Part shown: piece after piece, positions 33,124 to 41,712 of the stretch
Layout: the number at the start of each line of letters is the position of its first letter
How positions within the stretch are numbered: position 1 is the first letter of the stretch
Assembly (NCBI GenBank): GCA_035293805.1
Contig: DATGMD010000004.1
Coordinates: forward strand, 25,538-89,537
Direction: 5' to 3'
DNA: 64,000 nt
From: JAJPHF01 sp035293805
Lineage (GTDB): Bacteria > Chloroflexota > UBA6077 > JAJPHF01
Position numbers and translations under genes: made by a program
Notes under the pieces: generated by a model
What the model saw: only the letters and a program-made list of their open reading frames with translations
Databases searched by the model: none
What the model was told of the DNA's origin: nothing

Positions 33124-33285
33124 CTACGGCGGCTCGACCTTCCCCATGTAGGTGGCAGTGTCCAAGTACGGCCACCAGACCCGGGCAAGCGTCGTGCCAC
33201 TGAACCGCGTGTTGAACCAGTACCCTTCCACGGCGGCTTGCTCCCGGCCGCGACGACCAGAGCGTCCAGCATCGGCTGCAGCCAC
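33124..33285 (-). CDS. Small ORF downstream of NrtS-like gene
   Basis: A 53-residue frame with GTG start: a short basic Ala-rich head and an aromatic-rich end (EGYWFNTRFSGTTLARVWWP, then YLDTATYMGKVEPP). The aromatic composition is unusual for a chance frame in GC-rich DNA. It lies 59 bases after the NrtS-like gene in the same direction. The ribosome site is weak, so it may instead be the 3' remnant of a longer gene. No family recognised. Confidence 0.3.
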   Translation of the reverse strand: MAAADAGRSGRRGREQAAVEGYWFNTRFSGTTLARVWWPYLDTATYMGKVEPP

Positions 33286-33344
33286 GAGCCTCGAGATCCG
33301 CGCCCCTTCGGCCGCTTACCTAACCGTACTTGGCGGTCCAGGCG

Positions 33345-33716
33345 CTACTGCCCCACCGCGCGGTCCAGCCGTGGTCGCACTCGGGTCGCGGCGAGTGCCC
33401 CGCTGGTCGAAACCAGGTACGGGACCAGGTAGGTGAGCCCCATCTTGGCAAGCACCGCGCCGGCAATCGCGCCGTGCAGCAAGACGTCGCCCTGATTGAT
33501 CGCCGTAAGCGCCGTCCCGACGAGCGCTGCAGTCTTGAGCGCATTAAGGACGAGCGGCCGGTGGCGCAGGGCGCAGAGGCCGCACTTCACGATCGGACCG
33601 GTTGGCGTATCGAACCGATAGCAGCGGCGGGATGCCTCCGCCTGGCACGATGCGCACGGCGGCCGGGCCGGGGTCGTTGCTGCGGAGGCGTCCGCCGCCG
33701 TGGTCTGTGCGTACAC
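33345..33716 (-). CDS. nrtS: NrtS-like nitrate/nitrite transporter with zinc-ribbon head
   Basis: A 123-residue protein. Residues 20-50 hold CASC and CGLC pairs, a likely zinc or metal knuckle. The rest matches the small NrtS family: NALKTAALVGTALTAINQGD, then LAKMGLTYLVPYLVSTSGAL, which gives two membrane helices. NrtS proteins are reported as nitrate/nitrite permeases in marine bacteria; the N-terminal Cys pairs are an addition to the short form. Start is GTG directly after the stop of the preceding small ORF, with AGGAG seven bases upstream. It is third in a cupredoxin operon. Confidence 0.68.
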   Translation of the reverse strand: MYAQTTAADASAATTPARPPCASCQAEASRRCYRFDTPTGPIVKCGLCALRHRPLVLNALKTAALVGTALTAINQGDVLLHGAIAGAVLAKMGLTYLVPYLVSTSGALAATRVRPRLDRAVGQ

Positions 33717-33878
33717 TCATAATCTCCTCTCAGAGCGTAGCTGCGGCTGTAAGTGCTCTACTCCAGGACTCGGCACGCCGAACTCCTTGGCTTCGAGGTT
33801 TGCCAATATCTCCAGCTCCTGCGCGCCCTGACCGACGCGCGTTGCCTCGCCGGCCCCCTGACCTCGGTCGCGTTCCAC
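33717..33878 (-). CDS. Small ORF between cupredoxin and NrtS-like genes
   Basis: A 53-residue frame: MERDRGQGAGEATRVGQGAQ, ELEILANLEAKEFGVPSPGV, then a basic end. GTG start with AGGAG seven bases before it. Its TGA stop abuts the next GTG start (ATGAGTG), a typical coupled arrangement. These signals support translation even though I recognise no family. It may be a small regulatory or structural peptide for the cupredoxin/NrtS operon. Confidence 0.5.
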   Translation of the reverse strand: MERDRGQGAGEATRVGQGAQELEILANLEAKEFGVPSPGVEHLQPQLRSERRL

Positions 33879-33907
33879 GTTAGCTCTCCTGCGGTCGCCG
33901 CCGGCCA

Positions 33908-34408
33908 TCAGCCTTGCACGACCACGGTGGCCCGCATGAACGGATGAATCGAGCAGCCATAGGCATAGGTGCCCGGCTGGTCCAGCGTCAGGTTGTAGCT
34001 CTCACCGGGCGGGAGGCGCCCCGAGTCCCAGAGCCGGTCGGCGCTCGTCACGGTGTGCGGGACGGCGTCCGTGTTGGTCCAGGTGATCGTCTGGCCGGGC
34101 GTGATGGTGATGGTCGGCTCGAACGTCATGCCCGCGATGCGAGTATCCACGCTCGCTTGCGGCGCCACCGCCGCGACGGGGCGCGAGGTCCCCGGCCCGC
34201 TCGTGGCGTTGAGCGTGTGTAGCGGCCGGGAGCGGCTAGCGGGGTCCCCGGGCTGCAGGACGATCTTCCGCTTGGGGCTCGCAGTGGCCGCGACGGTCGA
34301 GACGAGCCCGGTGCTGGGGAGGTGCGTTAAAGCTAGCCCTACGGCGAGCGCGCCTAGCACACCGAGTGCTAGGCGGGACAACCGGGTGCGGGAAATCTGC
34401 AGTCTCAT
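33908..34408 (-). CDS. Secreted cupredoxin (plastocyanin-like)
   Basis: A 166-residue exported protein. Residues 1-45 are a signal peptide (RLALGVLGALAVGLALTHL), followed by a linker, and the cupredoxin domain covers residues 85-166. Copper ligands are His118 (AVPHTVTS), Cys152, His155 and Met158 (YGCSIHPFM), the type 1 blue copper set. It would carry single electrons outside the membrane. First gene of a leftward operon with a small ORF and an NrtS-like protein, which hints at a link with nitrogen-oxide metabolism. AGGAGG precedes the ATG. Confidence 0.85.
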   Translation of the reverse strand: MRLQISRTRLSRLALGVLGALAVGLALTHLPSTGLVSTVAATASPKRKIVLQPGDPASRSRPLHTLNATSGPGTSRPVAAVAPQASVDTRIAGMTFEPTITITPGQTITWTNTDAVPHTVTSADRLWDSGRLPPGESYNLTLDQPGTYAYGCSIHPFMRATVVVQG

Positions 34409-34799
34409 GGGAAGCCTCCTCGCTACACTCGACCGATAGTGGGTTCGTGCCGGTGGACTGAGGAGCAAGCGTGTCCGTCTACCCATGAATACGCCGGCCG
34501 CTCGCGTATGGATGGGCCCGGATGGAGCCGGTGTCCCGTTCCGCTGGCCCCGCTGGCCCGGGCCCGTCAGCGGGGCCCACCATCCCGCATCGCGCGCGAC
34601 CCGGCGAGAATGCTGGACGCAGGAAGCGACGACCGTGGGCGTGGGCAGCGGCGGGATCGCGCACGTCGTGCTGGCGCGCGCGTAGCTGCCCCGCCCGCGG
34701 CCACCAGCGCGCGGTGTCCGCCCGGTTGCTTGGCGAGCGGACCCGCGCCTACAATCGCTCTGACGCCGCCGCTGCGCTAGAGTATGGCGGGAGGTACGT
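34409..34799. other. Intergenic region between cupredoxin operon and TA pair
   Basis: Roughly 390 bases between divergent units. Short frames here have no family match or ribosome site that I trust. It should contain promoters for both directions, but I cannot define them. Confidence 0.4.
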
Positions 34800-35021
34800 A
34801 TGCCCGAGCGAATCAGCGTTGATCCACAGATCTGTAGCGGCAAGCCCTGCATCAAGGGTACGCGCATCATGGTGCGAAATATTCTCGGTATGTTCGCCGG
34901 GGGATACACGCTCGAGCGAATTCTGCAGGAGTACCCTGAGCTGACGAGTGATGACGTGGTGGCTGCGCTACGATACGCCAGCGACGTGGTGGACGAGATG
35001 AAGGTCATCCCGTGTGCCTGA
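34800..35021 (+). CDS. DUF433 antitoxin
   Basis: A 73-residue DUF433 protein: RISVDPQICSGKPCIKGTRI, then YTLERILQEYPELTSDDVVAALRYASD. This is the canonical winged-helix antitoxin of DUF433-DUF5615 modules, where the DUF433 partner neutralises a PIN-like nuclease and binds the promoter. GGGAGG lies six bases before the ATG. Its end overlaps the partner start by 8 bases. Confidence 0.88.
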   Translation: MPERISVDPQICSGKPCIKGTRIMVRNILGMFAGGYTLERILQEYPELTSDDVVAALRYASDVVDEMKVIPCA

Positions 35022-35397
35022 TCGGCTCCGCGTTGTGCTCGACCAGAATTTGCCCATGAGTGTTGCCACCTGGCTGCGTCGGGTGAAGCCGGATTGGGCA
35101 ATCTGGCATACAGCCGAGATTCGATTGGCAGGAGCCGAGGATTCGCGGATATTTCAGTGGGCGTGTGAGCATCAGGCCATAATTGTGACTTACGACGAAG
35201 ACTTTGCCGATCAACGCACATACCCACTCGGTAGTCATTACGGTGTCGTACGGTTGCGGGTCTTTCCGACGACGGCGGAACAGACTCAGGCAGCGCTCGA
35301 GCGGTTGCTCGTGGTGGTCGGCGACGACGAGATGCGCGGCGCGCTGGTGGTCGTGGATCGCAGGCGTGTTCGTTTGCAGCCGCCACCTCGCACCTAG
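35014..35397 (+). CDS. DUF5615 PIN-like toxin
   Basis: A 127-residue PIN-like protein of the DUF5615 family: VVLDQNLPMSVATWLR near the N-terminus (first acidic residue), EDSRIFQWACEHQAIIVTYDEDFAD (second acidic cluster), and a DUF5615-style end. Start is GTG, overlapping the antitoxin stop. Together they form a type II toxin-antitoxin module in which this protein is the probable RNase. The pair lies at the right edge of an accessory segment. Confidence 0.85.
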   Translation: MPDRLRVVLDQNLPMSVATWLRRVKPDWAIWHTAEIRLAGAEDSRIFQWACEHQAIIVTYDEDFADQRTYPLGSHYGVVRLRVFPTTAEQTQAALERLLVVVGDDEMRGALVVVDRRRVRLQPPPRT

Positions 35398-35499
35398 TAG
35401 TGTCACCGGCACGGGTATACCGTACTGGTACGCGGGCGGTTTGGCGGCGAATCGACGAGCAGCGCGCGGATCGCATACTCACGAGGAGGGGGCGACACG

Positions 35500-36732
35500 A
35501 TGATGATGCTGGAGGCGCCGGCCGAGAGCGCCTGGCGCGGGTACTCGCTGGCGGAGCGCGACCGGCGCTGGCAGGCGGTGCGCGCGAACGCCGCCCAGGC
35601 CGGTTTCGACGCGATCTTCGTGCCGCTCTGCGTCGATCCCCGCAACCTCAACCTGTCGCTCGAATCGTCCCACGGCGTCCGCTCGGACTGTCGCTACCTG
35701 ACGCAGATGGAGAACGCCGCGTTCATCTTGCCCACCGATGGCCGGCCGCCCGTCGTCGTCAACGAGTCGGGGCGCGGCAACGCCTGGCTCCCCGAGGTGC
35801 GGCCCGTGGCGCGCGGCATGCGCGGCTCGTGGGCCGGCGCGATGGCCGACGCCCTGCTCGACCTCGGGCTGGAGCGCGCCCGCATCGGCGTGTCGGGACT
35901 CGGGCGCGGCAAGGTCACGCACACCCGCGCGCCCGACGGCGTGGTCAACCACAGCGCGTATGCCGAGGTGCTGCGGCGGCTGCCGCACGCGACGTTCGCC
36001 GACGCCACCGACGTGGTGGGCTTCGCTCGCTACGTCAAGGGCGACGAGGAGATCGCCTGCCTGCGACGGGGCGCGCTGATCTGTGAGGCCGGCATCGCGA
36101 AGATGATCGAGGTCGCGCGGCCGGGCCTGGACGAGGCGGTGTTCTACGCGCGGATCATGGGCCGACTGCTGGAGCTGGGCAGCGAGTACTACAACGTCGC
36201 GCTGACGATGGGCCAGATCGACGAGCCGCTGGTGCGCTACATCGACCCGCCGATCGGGCGCCGCCTGCGGCCGATGCAGCTCATCACGAACGAGGTCGAT
36301 GCCGTTTGGGGCGGCCTGGTCGCCCAGGAGAACCAGCCGGTGCTGCTCGGGCCGATCCCCGACGCCTGGCAGCCCGTGATCGCGCTCCACGAAGAGATGT
36401 TCGCGGCGGGCCTGGAGCGCATGCGGCCGGGCACGCTGTTCGGCGACTTCATCGACTTCATCAACGGCTACGGCCAGCAGCGCGGCCTCGCCTCCGACCT
36501 GCTGATGCACGGCCGCGGCGTGGGCAACGATGGGCCGCTGCTCACCCCGCGCGACCGCGGCGACCGTATCCGCGACGTGCCGATCGTCGAGAACAACGTG
36601 TTCGTGTTCAAGCCGTTCGCGATGAGCGCCGACCGCCGCATCCAGTTCGTTTGGGGCGGCAACGTGCTCGTCACCGCGCGCGGCGGCGAGCGCCTGGCGT
36701 TCCGGCCCCACGGGCTGGTGTCGATCACCTAG
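35500..36732 (+). CDS. M24 (creatinase/aminopeptidase P fold) family protein, copy 1
   Basis: A 410-residue pita-bread-fold protein. An N-terminal creatinase-like domain (residues 15-185) precedes the M24 domain. The usual metal-binding D-x-G...D-x-T-R block is replaced by ITNEVDAVWGGLVAQENQPV, so at least the second Asp is missing. The metal His region is kept as LMHGRGVGNDGP, and VENNVFVFKP takes the place of the E-P-G region. This suggests a metal-independent lyase/hydrolase such as creatinase, or an inactive scaffold. It is followed by a tandem paralog with a 73-bp identical patch near the 5' end. GAGGAGGGGG lies upstream of the first ATG. Confidence 0.78.
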   Translation: MMMLEAPAESAWRGYSLAERDRRWQAVRANAAQAGFDAIFVPLCVDPRNLNLSLESSHGVRSDCRYLTQMENAAFILPTDGRPPVVVNESGRGNAWLPEVRPVARGMRGSWAGAMADALLDLGLERARIGVSGLGRGKVTHTRAPDGVVNHSAYAEVLRRLPHATFADATDVVGFARYVKGDEEIACLRRGALICEAGIAKMIEVARPGLDEAVFYARIMGRLLELGSEYYNVALTMGQIDEPLVRYIDPPIGRRLRPMQLITNEVDAVWGGLVAQENQPVLLGPIPDAWQPVIALHEEMFAAGLERMRPGTLFGDFIDFINGYGQQRGLASDLLMHGRGVGNDGPLLTPRDRGDRIRDVPIVENNVFVFKPFAMSADRRIQFVWGGNVLVTARGGERLAFRPHGLVSIT

Positions 36733-36846
36733 CGATGGCGTGAGGGGGCATGGCGAGAGAGGGGCGGGAGAATCGGGCCAAGGCCTCCCACACCCCTCGG
36801 CAGGGGAGCCCCCTGCATCCCCGGGACCGGGGGCGGAGGAAGTGCG

Positions 36847-38019
36847 ATGAGAGCGGCGGCGGATAGCACCTGGCGCGGGTACTCGCTGGCGGAGCGCGAC
36901 CGGCGCTGGCAGGCGGTGCGCGCGAACGCCGCCCAGGCCGGCCTGGACTGCGTGTTCGTGCCGCTGGGCAACGGCCTCGACGCGCGCTACCTGACGCAGA
37001 TGTCGAACAGCATCGTCGTGCTGCCCACCGACGGCCGGCCGCCCCTGGTCTACGCCGATCGCGGCGCGCACAACGATTGGGTCCCCGAGCCGCGCCCGGT
37101 CAACCGCGCCTGGGCCGGCGCGATGGTCGAGGCGCTCCAAGACGCCGGCATGGAGCGGGCGCGCATTGGCGTGGCGGGCCTTCGGGGCGGCACGGTGACC
37201 CACGTGCGCCAGTACGACGGCGTCGTCAACCACGTCTCGTACGCCGCGGTGCTGCGGCAACTGCCACACGCGACGTTCGCCGACGCCACTGACGTGGTGG
37301 GCTTCGCCCGCTACGTCAAGGGCGACGAGGAGATCGCCTGCCTGCGCGAGGCCGCGGCGATCGCCGAGCTGGGTATCGCGAAGATGGCCGCGGTGGCGCG
37401 GCCGGGCGTGGACGAGGCAGCGCTCTACGCGCGGGTAATGGAGACGCTGCTGGAGTGGGGCAGCGAGTACTACTACCTGGCGCTGGAGAGCGGCCCGATC
37501 GACGGCCCCCAGCCGCCGCGCCTGACGCAGCCGCCCATCGGCCGCCGATTGCAGCCCGGCACGCTGATCGACAACGAGACGAGCGCCGTCTGGGGAGGGA
37601 TGCTGGCGCAGGAGGACCAGCCGATCCTGCTCGGCCCGGTCCCCGACGCCTGGCAGCCGGCGATTGCCCTCCAGCGCGAGCTGTTCGAGGCGGGGCTGGA
37701 GCGCCTGCGGCCGGGCACGACCTTCGGCGAGCTAGCCGACTTCGTGAGCGGCTACGGCGCGGCCCGCGGCCTGGAGACGGCGATCCTGCTGCACGGGCGC
37801 GGCCTGGGCGACGACGGGCCGCTGCTCAGCCCGCGCGCGCCGGGCGAGCACGTGCGCGACCTGCGCATCGAGCGCGGCAACACCTTCGTCTGGAAGCCGA
37901 CGGTCGCGGGGCCGGGCGGCTGGCGCCGCTTCGTCTGGGGCGGCGACGTGGTAATCACCGAGCGCGGCGGCGAGCGCCTCTTCGCCCGCCCGCACGGGAT
38001 GGTGTCGATCGCCGAGTAA
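36847..38019 (+). CDS. M24 (creatinase/aminopeptidase P fold) family protein, copy 2
   Basis: A 390-residue tandem paralog of the preceding gene. It shares WRGYSLAERDRRWQAVRANA at the start and DVVGFARYVKGDEEIACLR in the middle with nearly unchanged DNA, while other parts have diverged strongly. The metal block reads IDNETSAVWGGMLAQEDQP, again lacking canonical ligands; HGRGLGDDGPL keeps the His. The two copies probably form a heterodimer or act on related substrates (creatine-like or N-substituted amino acids). GGAGGAAGTGCG precedes the ATG. Transcribed with copy 1. Confidence 0.78.
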   Translation: MRAAADSTWRGYSLAERDRRWQAVRANAAQAGLDCVFVPLGNGLDARYLTQMSNSIVVLPTDGRPPLVYADRGAHNDWVPEPRPVNRAWAGAMVEALQDAGMERARIGVAGLRGGTVTHVRQYDGVVNHVSYAAVLRQLPHATFADATDVVGFARYVKGDEEIACLREAAAIAELGIAKMAAVARPGVDEAALYARVMETLLEWGSEYYYLALESGPIDGPQPPRLTQPPIGRRLQPGTLIDNETSAVWGGMLAQEDQPILLGPVPDAWQPAIALQRELFEAGLERLRPGTTFGELADFVSGYGAARGLETAILLHGRGLGDDGPLLSPRAPGEHVRDLRIERGNTFVWKPTVAGPGGWRRFVWGGDVVITERGGERLFARPHGMVSIAE

Positions 38020-38034
38020 CAGTTGGGGGGCGGC

Positions 38035-38664
38035 GTGGACTGGCAGCACATCATCGACTACACGGCCATGACGGGCAGCGGGGCGGCCAGTGGGGAGCCG
38101 GCGGCGGAGAGCGTACAGCGCCGGCTGGGACGGCTGGCCTACGAGCGCGTGCCGCGCCCGCAGCCGTTCTTCGCGGCCAGCCCGTCCGGCCGCGTCGCCT
38201 ACGGCGAGACGGTGGCCGCCTTCCTCGTCGGCCTGCCGAACGCGGCGCTGCAGATGGCCGTGCGCTGCCTGGAGGTCGCCTTGCAGGAGCAGTATCAGGC
38301 GACCGTGCGCCGCGAGACGGACGGCGACCTGGCCGAGCTCATCCACTGGGCCGAGGGCCACCTCGCCGCGCGCGCGCCGCTCTTCCAGCGCTTCGAGGCG
38401 CTGCGCCACCTCGCCCACCGCCACCGCTCGGTAGACGAGCACGAGCTGCTCACCCCGCTCACCACCATCCGCGACGTGACCGGGCTCATCATGGAGTTCT
38501 ACCCGCTGCCCGACGCCACCATCGTCCAAGCAATCAAGTGCCCGCTCTGCGGGGACACGCACACCTACTCGTTCTCGCGGCGCCAGTACTACCTGGGCAA
38601 CATCGTCAGCCTCCACTGCGAGCGCAGCCGCATCGCCCACCCGTGGCTGATCGACTGGATCTAG
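38035..38664 (+). CDS. Hypothetical protein with C-terminal zinc ribbon
   Basis: A 209-residue protein. The middle (LPNAALQMAVRCLEVALQEQY) is helical and resembles HEPN/DUF4145-type segments. The C-terminus has KCPLCGDTHTYSFSRRQYYLG and, 14 residues later, one Cys in LHCERSR, a probable treble-clef or zinc ribbon. GTG at 38035, preceded by GGGGGG, is preferred over TTG at 38023. It follows the M24 pair by 15 bases and may belong to that transcript. Function unknown; nucleic-acid binding is possible. Confidence 0.55.
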   Translation: MDWQHIIDYTAMTGSGAASGEPAAESVQRRLGRLAYERVPRPQPFFAASPSGRVAYGETVAAFLVGLPNAALQMAVRCLEVALQEQYQATVRRETDGDLAELIHWAEGHLAARAPLFQRFEALRHLAHRHRSVDEHELLTPLTTIRDVTGLIMEFYPLPDATIVQAIKCPLCGDTHTYSFSRRQYYLGNIVSLHCERSRIAHPWLIDWI

Positions 38665-38752
38665 GCCCGCGTCCCGGATAAGCTGCCTGGTGCTGCCTGC
38701 TCACAACGCCCAGCAATCCACCGGCGACCGACCACCACACGGGAGGCGAGCA

Positions 38753-40096
38753 ATGGGACGGCAGTTTGGCCCATCCAAACCGTCGTCCCGTTGCTCGTCC
38801 GATCCCGCGGGCGCGCTCGCCGCCGAATACGACAACCTGCTCGCCTGCGTGCGCTGCGGGCTGTGCCTGACCTCCTGTCCCACGTACGTGCTGGCGGCCC
38901 ACGAGGCCGAGGGGCCGCGCGGGCGCATCGCCATGCTGCGGGCGCTGGCTGAGGGCCGCCTGGCGCTGACGCCCGACCTCGTGCGCCACGAGCGGAGCTG
39001 TCTGGTGTGCGACGCCTGCACCGCCGTCTGCCCGGCGGGCGTGCGCATGGGGCCGCTGCAAGTGGCCTTCCGCGCCGCCATCGCGCGCGTCGCGCCCCGC
39101 CCGCTCTGGCAGCGCGCTCTGCGCCGCGTCCTCCTGCGCGGCCTGTTCGCCCACCCGGTCGCCTTGCGGCTGGTCGTGCGCCTGCTCTGGCTGTACCAGC
39201 GCTCGGGCGCGCAGGCCCTCGCCCGGCGCTCGGGCCTCCTGCGCCTGCTCGGTCTTGCCGAGCGCGAGGCCCTCCTGCCGCCGGTCCCCCGCCGCTTCGT
39301 CGTGCCGCGCGGCGAAACGTACGCAGCACTCAGCACCCAGCGCTCGGCGCTCGTGGCGCTCTTCGCCGGCTGCGTCATGGCGACCGGGCTGGCCGAGATC
39401 GACCGCGCGACGATTCGCGTGCTGCGGCGCGCGGGCTGCGACGTGGTGAGCCCCGCGGGCCAGGGCTGCTGCGGCGCGTTGCACGCCCACGCCGGCGACC
39501 TGGCGGGCGCGCGGGCGCTGGCGCGGCGCAACGTGGCGGCCTTCGAGGCCGCGGGCGCCGCGCCGATCGTCGTCAACGCGGCGGGGTGCAGCGCCATGCT
39601 GAAGGAGTACCCGCACTACCTGGCCGACGATCCCGCCTGGGCCGCGCGCGCCCGCGCCTTCGCGGCCCGCGCGCGCGACGTGACCGAGTACCTCGCCGCC
39701 CGCCTGGACGCGCTGCGCTTCCCGTCGCCGCCGCGCGGCCCCGCGGCCGTGAGCGTGACCTACCAGGACCCCTGCCACCTGGCGCACGCGCAGGGCATCC
39801 GCGAGCCGCCACGGGCGCTGCTGCGGGCGATTCCCGGGCTGGCGCTGCGCGAGCTGGGCGACGGCGGGCTGTGCTGCGGCAGCGCGGGCGTGTACAACGT
39901 GACGAATCCGGCCGAGGCGCGGCGGCTCCAGCAGCGCAAGCTCGACGCGGCGCTCGCCACCGACGCCGACGTGGTCGCCACGGCCAACCCCGGCTGCCTG
40001 CTCCAGCTGCGTGCGGGCCTCGCGGCGCGCGGCAGCCGCGTGCAGGTCCGCCACGTCGTCGAGCTGCTCGACGCGGCCCTGGGCGAGGACTCATGA
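38753..40096 (+). CDS. glcF: Glycolate oxidase iron-sulfur subunit (GlcF type)
   Basis: A 447-residue protein with two 4Fe-4S binding motifs near the N-terminus (CVRCGLCLTSCP and CLVCDACTAVCP) and two CCG-type domains (GCVMATG...GQGCCGALHAHAG; DPCHLAHAQGIREPPR...GLCCGSAGVYN), the GlcF/heterodisulfide-reductase D arrangement. It passes electrons from the FAD subunit to the quinone pool. ATG at 38753 has GGGAGG eight bases upstream. Its TGA overlaps the glcD start (ATGA). Confidence 0.9.
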   Translation: MGRQFGPSKPSSRCSSDPAGALAAEYDNLLACVRCGLCLTSCPTYVLAAHEAEGPRGRIAMLRALAEGRLALTPDLVRHERSCLVCDACTAVCPAGVRMGPLQVAFRAAIARVAPRPLWQRALRRVLLRGLFAHPVALRLVVRLLWLYQRSGAQALARRSGLLRLLGLAEREALLPPVPRRFVVPRGETYAALSTQRSALVALFAGCVMATGLAEIDRATIRVLRRAGCDVVSPAGQGCCGALHAHAGDLAGARALARRNVAAFEAAGAAPIVVNAAGCSAMLKEYPHYLADDPAWAARARAFAARARDVTEYLAARLDALRFPSPPRGPAAVSVTYQDPCHLAHAQGIREPPRALLRAIPGLALRELGDGGLCCGSAGVYNVTNPAEARRLQQRKLDAALATDADVVATANPGCLLQLRAGLAARGSRVQVRHVVELLDAALGEDS

Positions 40097-41583
40097 GCGA
40101 TCAGCCCTCGGTACTGGCCGCCGACCTGCGCCGGCTGCTGCGCCACAGCCAGGTGGTCGACGCGCCGGCCGAGCTGCGCACGTTCGGCTACGACGCCTCG
40201 TTCCTGACGCAGCTCAGCCCGCGCGCGCCCGACGTGGCGGTCATCGCGGGCACGGCCGACGACGTGCAGGCGCTGGTGCGCTACGCCGCCGCGCGCGGCA
40301 TCCCCATCACGCCGCGCGGTGCGGCCACGGGCCAGACGGGCGGCGCGGTCGCCCTCTCGGGCGGTATCGTTCTGTCGCTGAACGCGATGAACCGCGTGCT
40401 CGAGATCGACCCGCCGAACATGCAGGTGTTCTGCGAGCCCGGCGTCGTCCACGCCCAGCTCAACGAGCAGCTGGCCCCGCACCGCCTGCTCTTCCCGCCC
40501 GATCCGGGCTCCAGCCGCATGGCGACGGTCGGCGGCATGGCCTCCACGAACGCGCACGGCATGCGGGCCGTGAAGTACGGGCCGACGAGCGCCTGGGTGC
40601 TGGGCCTCGACGTGGTGCTGCCGGACGGCGAGCTGATCGAGACCGGCTCGGCCGGCTCGCGCGCCAAGCAGTCGTCGGCGGGGCTGGAGCTGACCAAGCT
40701 GTTCGTCGGCGCCGAGGGCACGCTCGGCGTCATCAGCCGCCTGCGCCTGAAACTGATGCCGATTCCCCCCGCGCGCGCCATCGTCCTGGGCCTGTTCGAC
40801 GTGCTGGAGAATGCGGGCGAGGCGGTGCAGGCGGTCTACCAGGCGGGCATTAGCCCCGCGGCCATCGAGGTCCTGGATGCGCGCTGCATCCAGGCGGCCA
40901 ACCTCTACCGACCGGGGCTGGGGCTGCCCGAGGTCGAGGCGCTGCTGCTGTTCGAGGTCGACGGCAACCCGCCGGGCGTCCGCTACGACGCCGAGACGAT
41001 CGTCCGAGCCATCACCTCCCTCGCTCGCGCCACCGAGTGGTCCGACGATCCCAGGCGCATCGCCGCGCTGTGGGAGGCGCGGGCGCTGGTGGGCGCGGCG
41101 GTGGGTGCGCTGCGGCCGGGTGCCAACCGCGCCTACTGTGGCGAGGACCTCTGCGTGCCCGTGGCGCGCATCCCCGAGACGCTGCGGGCGCTCCAGGAGA
41201 TCGGCGCCCGCCACGGCATCCCCATCGCCACCTACGGCCACATCGGCGGCGGCGGCCTGCATCCCGGCCACCTGATCGACGGCCGCGACCCCGACGAGGT
41301 CCGCCGCGTGCTCCTGGTGGCCGACGAGGTGCATGCGCTGGCGCTGGCGATGGGCGGCACGACGACCGGCGAGCACGGCGTGGGCGCCGTCCGCGCCCCA
41401 TACATGGCGCGCGAGCACGGCCCCGCGCTCGACGTGATGCGCCGCCTCAAGCGCGCCCTCGACCCGCAAGGCATCATGAACCCCGGCAAGGTCCTCCCCG
41501 ATGCCCTGCCCGACCTGGCGATCGAGTACCCGCTCCCCACGGCCGTCGGCGAGCGCCCTCACCCCGCCCTCGACCCCGGCTAG
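40093..41583 (+). CDS. glcD: FAD-linked glycolate/D-lactate dehydrogenase (GlcD type)
   Basis: A 496-residue FAD_binding_4/FAD-oxidase_C protein. The PCMH-type FAD-binding part has TPRGAATGQTGGAVALSGGIV, LLFPPDPGSSRMATVGGM and LFVGAEGTLGVISRLRL. The C-terminal part has YGHIGGGGLHPGH (His in the active region), GTTTGEHGVGAVR and LDPQGIMNPGKVLPD. This combination is typical of GlcD, which oxidises glycolate or D-lactate. A very long alternative frame starting at 39007 is the shadow of glcF and was not used. Translation is coupled to glcF through ATGA. Confidence 0.92.
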   Translation: MSDQPSVLAADLRRLLRHSQVVDAPAELRTFGYDASFLTQLSPRAPDVAVIAGTADDVQALVRYAAARGIPITPRGAATGQTGGAVALSGGIVLSLNAMNRVLEIDPPNMQVFCEPGVVHAQLNEQLAPHRLLFPPDPGSSRMATVGGMASTNAHGMRAVKYGPTSAWVLGLDVVLPDGELIETGSAGSRAKQSSAGLELTKLFVGAEGTLGVISRLRLKLMPIPPARAIVLGLFDVLENAGEAVQAVYQAGISPAAIEVLDARCIQAANLYRPGLGLPEVEALLLFEVDGNPPGVRYDAETIVRAITSLARATEWSDDPRRIAALWEARALVGAAVGALRPGANRAYCGEDLCVPVARIPETLRALQEIGARHGIPIATYGHIGGGGLHPGHLIDGRDPDEVRRVLLVADEVHALALAMGGTTTGEHGVGAVRAPYMAREHGPALDVMRRLKRALDPQGIMNPGKVLPDALPDLAIEYPLPTAVGERPHPALDPG

Positions 41584-41712
41584 CCCCTCCCTCACGAGCC
41601 ATCCGCCGGATGCTCGGCGCTCACAACCCCCGGCAGTCCGCTCGCGCCAGGCCGCTGCTGCTGCCCGTACAATAGGCGTAGCAAGCCGGTGTGAGTGTGT
41701 GAGGTACGCGAC

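Noticed and set aside
34485..34685. A 66-codon rightward ORF
   Set aside because: No ribosome site, low-complexity Gly/Pro/Arg composition and no family resemblance.
35479..37269. A 596-codon leftward frame over the M24 genes
   Set aside because: His/Arg/Asp-rich antisense shadow of two clear genes on the other strand.
39007..41583. An 858-codon rightward frame
   Set aside because: The part before 40093 is Arg/Pro-rich shadow of glcF; glcD starts at 40093 with ATGA coupling.
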